Below, one piece after another: positions 56,650-64,000 of a stretch of 64,000 bases of DNA. The position numbers and the translations under genes were made by a program. Positions within the stretch are counted from its first letter, which is position 1; the number at the start of each line of letters is the position of its first letter. This stretch comes from Tomocerus qinae (Eukaryota > Arthropoda > Collembola > Entomobryomorpha > Tomoceridae), in the NCBI GenBank assembly GCA_020055645.1, contig CM034546.1, positions 33,914,001-33,978,000 of the forward strand, read 5' to 3'. Under the pieces are notes generated by a model. The model did no database searches. It was not told the DNA's origin and was given only the letters and a program-made list of their open reading frames with translations.

Positions 56650-57813
56650 TCGATCACCACTCACCATTCAACCTTCTTAAGTAAATTTCTACGAAACGAC
56701 TCATTGCGGTGGTTTAGAGGAATTGACCTTGCGCATTTTGTTGTTAGGGAAATTGCATATATTACATTATAGCCTATTTTGAAGTATTTTCTAGGTGTTT
56801 ATAGTTAAATGTCGGCTATGTTACATGGTGACTGTTGGGTGAACTATGGACTTTATTTTTAATTATTTTAATGATATGATGGAATGACATTTGGACTGCT
56901 GGCAGCCCAACTTATTAGCATTTTGCCACAATATCTGTCAATAACCGCTTGTAGTGTACTATAGTGGCCTGTGTGCATGTGGGAGGGGGTTTTGCGTTAC
57001 GTAATATATGCAGGTCTCCTAGGTTCTCTCTACTCCCTACCTCCCACACGTACACACACATACTACACACTCATATACATATATACAGACACAGAGGTTT
57101 TATTGCTTTATCAAGTCTACGATCGATCATAATATACAGATAGTAGCGCCCCCAGCATGCGTGACTCTATTTCGAAAGGTAGGCATCCAGCATAATCATG
57201 TGTATTAGTTAATTTCGAAATACAGTAACCTATTAAGTGTTTACTGTTAACCCGTGGTGAACTTATTGTTATGCATACGCGCTTCGCTCTTGCGCATTGC
57301 AACAAAAAGCCGCAAAGTCCATGGCATAAAATACAGTTACATAGAGACATACATACATAGTTGAAACATAGTTGGAAATAATTTTATTTATTGTGATGCT
57401 TGTGCCTGTTCCAGTGCATAGATAACACACGACAAAATGTATCTAGCTTTATTGCCAAGTTAAACTCAAGTATTAACAAAAATAACTGAAAAATTAACAG
57501 CGATAACAACTATTATTGTTGTATTTCCACCAACGGTAGTTTTACATTGTGGAAATGTTAAAACGACGGTAAGCTTTCAACGTTACTGAAAAGGTGGTTT
57601 CAAGATTATGTACTGTAGGTAACTTTCAACCTGATGTCCAACGTGAATTCACTTTGAATTCAACTTACATTCGAGTCAATTTTACAGCCTTGGTTTAAAA
57701 GTGTAAGTTTTTCACAGGATGAAGTTTGAGTTGACTAGGATGAATGTAGTTTTGCTGCTAAAATGCTTAACCTAACCCAGTCTCCCCTAGAGATACAAGT
57801 TAGTAATATCCCT
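56650..57813. other. Intergenic DNA before the intact SDR gene
   Basis: Apart from a CA/TA-rich stretch at about 57045-57095 nothing is recognised. The last hundred bases share short blocks with 1980-2090 upstream of copy 1. Confidence 0.4.
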
Positions 57814-57821
57814 TATAAAAG
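57814..57821 (+). promoter_or_regulatory. TATA box of the SDR gene
   Basis: TATAAAAG with the conserved CCCCTAGAGATA about 30 bases upstream, both shared with copy 1. A start near 57845-57855 would leave a 5' UTR of about 140 bases. A TTTCATTTCAG at 57954-57964 could be an acceptor of a small 5' UTR intron. Confidence 0.5.
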
Positions 57822-57989
57822 ATTGACCTCTTTCTTTTACTACTTCCTAATAGTGTAACATCAACAATCGCGTAAGATACAATTCACTTTTCGCATGTAC
57901 ACATGCCAACATCAAACACATTTCTGTAGTTGCGTAACCACTAATATTAGCAATTTCATTTCAGGTTGATTTTTCCGGTTAATAGAAAC

Positions 57990-60930
57990 ATGTCAAAATT
58001 TTCATTTGCTGGGAAGCGAATCCTTGTCACTGGGGGAGCCAATGGTAAGACCAAAATTATAGTCTTAATGTGGAAGTCATTTAGAATTAAATTACGGTGT
58101 ATACAGCTAGTTTCGATTTGTGCTGTTAATTATAATTACAAAACGTACGTTGAAATTTAAAAAAGTTAAAGTCATCCCTCATACTTCCTTGTTGAGATTT
58201 TATTTCTATTTCTCTGTATATCAGTAATCAAGGGCATATCCAGAACACAAATCTAGGGGATGCTTGAACATGTGGCAAGAATTTATTTACGGTTAAAATA
58301 TATTACAAAAAATATCTTGTGATTTTGGGAAATTTAGGGGGCGCTTAAACACCGCCTAAATACGTAAATAAATACTTTATTTCCCTATATCTCCATTCTA
58401 ACATTTGATTTCCAACATCCTTTATAAATATCAAAAACTGATAACTATGTCGTATATCCTAAAGTGTTTTAGAACTTAATTGACGTCTTCATAGTTCCCA
58501 ATTGGTAGGCCAGTAGTTGAAGTTTACTAGTAACGTAAAAGGAGTTTCTGTCAAATGTAGAAATTACTAAAAAAGAGCAGAAGACCTATTTAACATGTGT
58601 ATTTGTAATTAGGATCAGTTTTCAAAGGTACAACTGATTTAAATTTAGAAAATCTCAATCTTCTACGACGCGTGAAACAGGAGTTCGGATCTTTCGACTA
58701 AATGTGCAGAGAGAAACCACTTATTTTGAGTGTAATATGGGGGAATAAAATGGTTTTCTATACTGTTCAGTAGTCAGTAGTAAACTCAGAACTCCTGTTT
58801 TACGAATCTTAGTAGAAGATGGAAATTTTCAAAATTGTAATTAGCGATATTTTTTGAAAACCGCTTCTAATTTACACATTATAGATATCTGTTCTGGTTT
58901 CGGAGTAAATTATACTTTTGCCAGAAACTCCGATATGTTAATACTATTTGTTTGTTATACCTTTTCGTACACTGTAAATGTGCCTTTATTCAAACTTCCC
59001 CTTAATTAGTAATCTATATTTTCCGTTTTGTCCAACTGGTTATAAAAATTTATCGAAATAATTAATAAGTAACATTAAATGCACATCACAAGACTCGAAC
59101 TCAAACTCTGCCCATTCCAATGTACTAAACATCGCTGCTAATTGCATCTAAAAATTTTTATCATAGGTCTGGGTCGAGCCCTATTGAAAAAGTTTTATGA
59201 GTCCAATGCGTTGGTGTACACGGTTGACAAAGATGAAGCTGGATTAGAAACGGTTAAAAACGAATTCCCGAACGTTACTGTGGCTACAGTAGATTTAAAT
59301 GACTGGAATAGAACCAAAGAAGTAATTGAATCGTTCTGTACAATGGACTACTTAGTCAACAATGCAGGAATGGCCCTTGTTGAAAATTTTTTTGATATCA
59401 GCAAAGAATCGTTGGAAAAGTTAGTACAACAATTAATGAATAAATGTAAATTGTTTCGGTTAAATAATTGTGGGTTTTAAACTGGTTTAGACAGATGAAT
59501 GTTAACTTCGCCTCCATGATTAACGTTACTCAAGTAGTAGCTAAAAAGATGATGGAAGCCAACATCCAAGGATCAGTGGTTAATGTTTCATCTGTGGTAA
59601 GTTTACTATCGGTTATAAACGGGGTTGTTCCTTTTTCCAATGAATAAAGTTGTGTCTAAAAGAAATTTGATTTTTCCCTATCTTAACTTGCAAATATTAG
59701 GGAAATTTAAAACTAATTTGTGGACGAAAACTCCATAAAGGTAAACAAACAGGTGACTACGGCCTACAGGCCTACATACTTACATGGTCAACTTCGCAGA
59801 AGCTACGTTTTTGACAAAAAATGCAATATCATGTTATTTTACATCGCCTGAGAAAGCAGGCTTACGGGGAACCACACAGTTGGTCGGAATTTTCGAACGC
59901 AATCCGATGTTGACCAAAATTTAACCCATTCCAAAAAGCGGCAGGTGGAATAAATTAGTGAATTGATTAGAATCTCTATAATATAAGCGTAGACAGACAA
60001 CACATTATGGCTAGAATCATACCTTTCGAAATCTATTGCATATCTCTATAATATAAGCGTAGACAGACAACACATTATGGCTAGAATCATACCTTTCGAA
60101 ATCTAGTCGCATATACTGTGGACTATTAGTACTTTATAATTTTAGTTATGGTAAAATTTATTTTTTAATGCTGAGTATATTTCTTTATTTATCCAAAAAT
60201 TTGTGGTAAACAAACAAGTAGCACAAAAAATTAGACAAAAATCTATCAATTACAGATTCCCTACATACTTACATGGACAAAGTTGAAAATTTTGGCGAAC
60301 AATTAAGGATTTTTAAAGGTTCTAATGTTGACGTCTAACATTAAGACAGATACCATTATTCATTGACTATTTAAATTATTTCGTTGACCCGTTAAATGTA
60401 TTCCCTTAGAATATATCAGAATTTAAAAATTTAATATTTTAAATTGCTAGACGTAATGCATAAATCCTAGAAATGTAGCGTAGCTGAGTTTTAAAATAAG
60501 AAATAATTTTATAGTTGTTCAGTAATTTTTGAAAATCGACAGCAAACAATTTACGGGTCAATTTGTCAATTTTAAATGACATGATTTTATTAATTTTTTA
60601 TTACAGCTTGCTGACGCAGTTATAGATGCGTCTTGTGTTTACTCCTGTACAAAGGCAGCCGTTAAAATTTTGACAAAATGTTGTGCGCTTGAGTTAGCAC
60701 CACACAACATTCGTGTAAACTGCATTATCCCTGGTCCCATGGACACTGACATGTTGAAGCTAATAAAAAATGATGAATCGAAATATAAAACCGTGCTTGC
60801 AAAAATGCTGATTAAAAGACCAGCTGAAACTTCAGAAGTAGCTGATCTCGTAGTATTTATACTCAGCCCACTTGCTTCAATGATAACCGGCGAATCCATT
60901 GTAATTGATGGCGGATACAGCATTGGTTAA
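57990..60930 (+). CDS. L-xylulose reductase-like short-chain dehydrogenase/reductase
   Basis: Four exons: 57990-58044, 59167-59423, 59495-59596 and 60607-60930. All introns are GT-AG and the phases close, giving 245 aa against 244 for human DCXR, which aligns without gaps through the splice joins. The NADP(H) loop is TGGANGLGR (14-22), NNAG is at 83-86, and the SDR catalytic set is Asn108, Ser137, Tyr150 and Lys154 (VYSCTKAA). IDGGY stands near the end. DCXR-type enzymes reduce L-xylulose and alpha-dicarbonyls with NADPH as cytosolic tetramers. The exact substrate here is inferred; a carbonyl reductase of the same subfamily is the alternative. The start is the first ATG after the conserved TATA box. 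A second, broken copy lies at 2317-14424. Confidence 0.85.
58225..58375. repeat. Possible old hAT-like MITE in SDR intron 1
   Basis: CATATCCAGAACACAAATCT then AGGGGATGC at the left and AAATTTAGGGGGCGC...CTAAATACGT at the right resemble the CAAGCACGTATCCAG family body and ends, but are worn. Confidence 0.35.
59973..60105 (+). repeat. Recent 70-bp tandem duplication in SDR intron 3
   Basis: TCTCTATAATATAAGCGTAG and everything to CATACCTTTCGAAATCT occur twice, 70 bp apart, with no differences over about 60 bases. Confidence 0.85.
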
Positions 60931-60952
60931 CCAATATTAATAAGTTGAAAAT

Positions 60953-60958
60953 AATAAA
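60953..60958 (+). terminator. Poly(A) signal of the SDR gene
   Basis: AATAAA 22 bases after the stop, followed by TGACAGAGAACT. The same signal and context follow the stop of copy 1 (14444-14449). Confidence 0.6.
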
Positions 60959-61544
60959 TGACAGAGAACTGAATCATAAGTATCATCGTTTTTATTTTAA
61001 TCATCGATTTTACTCATGAAATTGACATAATAACCAAGTATTAGACTTACAAGAGATTCTATTTGTGACACCTGTACTCGTAGCAGGTGCCTGTGACAAC
61101 TAATTTGGAATCTCTTTATTTAGCTACTGCAACATTTTATCCATCACCGTACCAGCCACCTAGAAAAGTTGCAACTTTCTGTGGCTCGAAACTAAGTTTA
61201 CACAATTTAATAATACTCCGTTCCATAACACCACTTCCACATATGATACTACCTACTCTAACTATGTAATCATTTCCAGAATTAACATCCGCTATCGTTC
61301 CCTGATTTCATTACTGTTATGGATTGCGTACATCCTTTATATGACCAGATCTCCAATCATTAGATTCCGTTCCTAATTTGCCCACTTTGGGCGTTGCTGC
61401 AACCGTGAAAATACTCGACTTGCGACAACTGTTTACACCCATTGTCAACGAGAAAAATTCCCCATGTGGGAAACTATAAGAATATTCCTGACCAAAAAAT
61501 GCTCTCCAAATGGGAGTTCCCCTGGGGAACTAAATCGATTAATA

Positions 61545-61915
61545 CGGTAATAGAAGATAGGTAGGCTGGCCCCACCCACTTCTCAGTTTTGGTAAAAATG
61601 ACTAATTTATTCGAAATCAGCATGCTCCAAAACTTCAAAATAGAATTTGACAGCTCATTTGCATAGATATTAGAAAATGGGTGGAATTGCCCCACCCACT
61701 TTACAAATTTCGTTAAAATGACTAATTTATTCAAAATCGCCATTTTTCAAAACCTTAAAATAAAATTTGATAACTTAATTGTATAAATATTAGAAAATGG
61801 GTGGAGTCGCTCCGCCCAGTTTTCAAATTTCGTTAAAATTACTAATTTATTCGAAATCAGCATGTTTTGAAACTTCAAAATCCAAATTGGTAGTGAAATA
61901 CAATTATGTTCACCA
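61545..61915 (+). repeat. ~120-bp tandem array, about 3 copies
   Basis: Each unit has AGAAAATGGGTGGA, CCCCACCCA, AAATGACTAATTTATTC and AAACTTCAAAATA at the same spacing (starts near 61553, 61673 and 61793). A worn fourth unit may run to about 62000. Confidence 0.75.
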
Positions 61916-62294
61916 AATGGGTGTGGTTGCCCCTCCCCCTTTTCTCATGTTTTGGATCAATGATTAATTATTACGACGTTTTTGAAATTTGAAATTGGTA
62001 ACTATGGGCCTAATGCCATCAAATTGACAAGACGGGTTTGGTAGCCACTCCCACAATTTTGATTTTTTCTGAAAACGGCCTCTTTTTTCGAAATCAACAT
62101 ATTTTTTTTACTATAAAGTACTTGATTTCAAAATTTTTAGTAAGTTTCATTTTTTATGTACTAAGGGGCATTTTATAATCTAACCACCTCGAAAGGGTTC
62201 TATTACTACGCCAATTGCCCTCACATCCCTGCCTCCTGGTTACGTCCTTCGATATTTGTTTTACTGGCCACTTTTTAATAGCTTCTTTTACATC

Positions 62295-62862
62295 GCTGTT
62301 CACAGTAATAAATAGCATACCATTTCTCTTATTAAAGTCTTGACACAACACGGTAGATGGCAACTATTCAGTGCTTTTAATATAGGCCTTCGTACTATCT
62401 GAAATGAAAAATTACTGTAAATCAACTACAGTGTAAATGAAAAATTAACAGTTAGCAAACAAGAAAAATTTATAATATTTTCTTTAAAATGCAAATGGAC
62501 GTTGTCCTACGAAGTCCCCATTTTTGGGCCTGAGAGAGAGAGTTATTGACTAATATAGGGACAAGATAGCCAAATTTTATATAATATATATAATATAAAA
62601 TATAAATGCATATTATATATAAGTTTTTAACGTTGTTTTCTTCCCTTTATATAAATATGCACTATATTTCACGCCAGTTTATAGCATTATAAATTTTTCT
62701 TGTTTGCTAACTGTTAATTTTTCATTTACTGTAGTTGATTTACAGTAATTTTTCATTTCAGATAGTACGATAGGCCTATATTCAAAGCACTGAATAGTTG
62801 CCATCTACCGTGTTGTGTCAAGACTTTAATAAGAGAAATGGCATGCTATTTATTACTGTGAA
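62295..62862. mobile_element. Inverted-repeat element with ~175-bp arms
   Basis: CACAGTAATAAATAGCATAC, continuing through CTTGACACAACACGGTAGAT and TTACTGTAAATCAACTACAG to AACAAGAAAAATTTATA (about 62298-62475), is inverted at about 62690-62862. Between them is a TATATAAT-rich core. No coding sequence is seen; MITE-like or foldback. Confidence 0.75.
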
Positions 62863-63070
62863 GCTATTACATAGCCAATCACTTGATTCACACTTGATTC
62901 AAGTCAGCTGATCCGCTCAGCCAGTCAACACATTTGATTCAACTTGTGGGCAGCGGCTTAGTAGCTTCAACAAAAACAAAGAATTGTCCCATCTTCTATA
63001 CCTCAATAACTCTCCATTGTTAATCTATGCATTCAAAGTAGGTCTTTGTGACGTATCTGATATACAGAAC

Positions 63071-63256
63071 CAAGCACGTATCCAGAGGGGGGACCGGGGG
63101 GGCCCGGGCCCCCCCTAAGCTTCCAGAAAAAGACGATTTTTTTGTCAAAAAAGGTTAAAAATCCAAAAAATTTTCGCGATTCGCGCGAATATGCAAAACT
63201 TTTGCTAATATATTTTGGTGTGCCCCCCCTTGGTCAAATTCCTGGATACGTGCTTG
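63071..63256. mobile_element. hAT-like MITE (CAAGCACGTATCCAG family), copy 4
   Basis: Perfect ends CAAGCACGTATCCAG and CTGGATACGTGCTTG with the perfect 8-bp duplication TACAGAAC (63063-63070; 63257-63264). It is 186 bp, opposite in orientation to copy 3, whose interior it matches (AAGCTTCCA...AATCCAAAAAATTTTCGCG). Confidence 0.9.
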
Positions 63257-63841
63257 TACAGAACCACGGCTATCGGGTAACATTATCGAAAAATATTGAA
63301 ATTTAAATTAGCCACAACTTAAGCTACGGACCATTACCGTGTCTATAACTGACATATTATATTGTAAATTTGAATGTGAGGATTCCAATGGTGTACGTAC
63401 GAATTCTCTGTGCCATTACTGTATTCTTCAAAAATCTATTTGATGAATGTATGTGAACGGGAGATTACACTGTTATAGCAACAGATGTATTGAAAAGACA
63501 GTGAATTGGCGCCTTACCTAGCTAGGAACTTTGGGATGACTTTATTATCTTTATATTATACTACTACATACGTAAAGTGGGACATGCAGATGGAATTCTG
63601 TTGAACGTTGTATGTATGTCCGTATCGTTTTGTTATTAAGGTTTTTAATTATGTACCCCAATGCATTTACTTTGGGGTACGTTTCAAAAAGTCCACGCAA
63701 AGGCACCCGACAACTACTCCCGTTCTTCACAAACAAGAGCCCTTTCTAAACCAAGGCTAAAACTCACCATTGGTGTCCTTAGTATCGAAATTATGGACAA
63801 ATTAGTCAGATTAAAAAAAAAAATTACCGTACCCCAAACGC

Positions 63842-64000
63842 CACAAATTCGTCTAAATTCATTGGGGTACGTTTGAGGTACGCTTGAAATTCGTCTAAAT
63901 CATTGGGGTACGATTGAGGTACGTTTGAAATTCGTCTAAATCATTGGGGTACGTTTGGGGTACGCAAAAAATTCGTCTAAATCATTGGGGTACGTTTGGG
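63842..64000 (+). repeat. 41-bp tandem array running off the window end
   Basis: The unit is GAAATTCGTCTAAATCATTG + GGGTACGTTTGAGGTACGCTT, about four copies, cut by the window edge. An inverted pair TACCCCAA...TTGGGGTA near 63655-63681 uses the same word, so the array may be part of a larger element. Confidence 0.75.

Overview
This is AT-rich, intron-containing, repeat-laden DNA from an animal, most likely an arthropod. Three things point there: spliced genes with GT-AG introns, a seven-helix receptor of the insect gustatory/odorant type, and LINE, Helitron and hAT/Mutator-like transposons. A springtail-like hexapod is my tentative guess from the C-terminus of the receptor, but I cannot confirm it. 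There is no sign of prokaryotic gene organisation.

Layout. 2.1-14.4 kb holds a broken copy of an L-xylulose reductase-like SDR gene. Its 8.8 kb first intron is full of tandem arrays (20-, 42- and 21-bp units), and its third exon is split by a 946-bp Mutator-like element with a 9-bp target duplication. 14.4-23.6 kb is intergenic DNA filled with small inverted-repeat elements and copies of interspersed repeats. 23.6-32.8 kb is a three-exon chemoreceptor gene whose exon phases fit exactly (387 aa); its 6.6 kb first intron carries an array arranged as an inverted repeat, plus nested elements. 32.8-38.8 kb is repeat DNA: a 783-bp foldback nested in an older element, a 40-bp array and a 34-bp palindromic array. 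38.9-41.0 kb holds a single-exon 703-codon gene joining a SAM methyltransferase to a GNAT-like domain. It resembles the loading module of bacterial polyketide synthases (AprA/CurA type) cut free from the rest of the synthase, and it is the most unusual item here. 42.1-46.0 kb is a LINE with both ORFs open in one frame, parted by a single TGA. 48.6-49.0 kb is a 9-bp minisatellite. 49.2-53.4 kb is a decayed Helitron, abutted at 53.4-54.6 kb by a Penelope-like reverse-transcriptase fragment. 58.0-60.9 kb is the intact second SDR gene (245 aa, four exons, TATA box, poly(A) signal). The window ends in inverted-repeat and tandem-repeat DNA.

All four host genes lie on the plus strand, and the three large autonomous-type transposons lie together on the minus strand. 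The two SDR copies bracket the receptor and the methyltransferase-GNAT gene, so the block may have arisen by segmental duplication or by insertion between tandem duplicates. I see no functional link between receptor, reductase and methyltransferase. All coordinates and similarities were read by eye; no database search was run.
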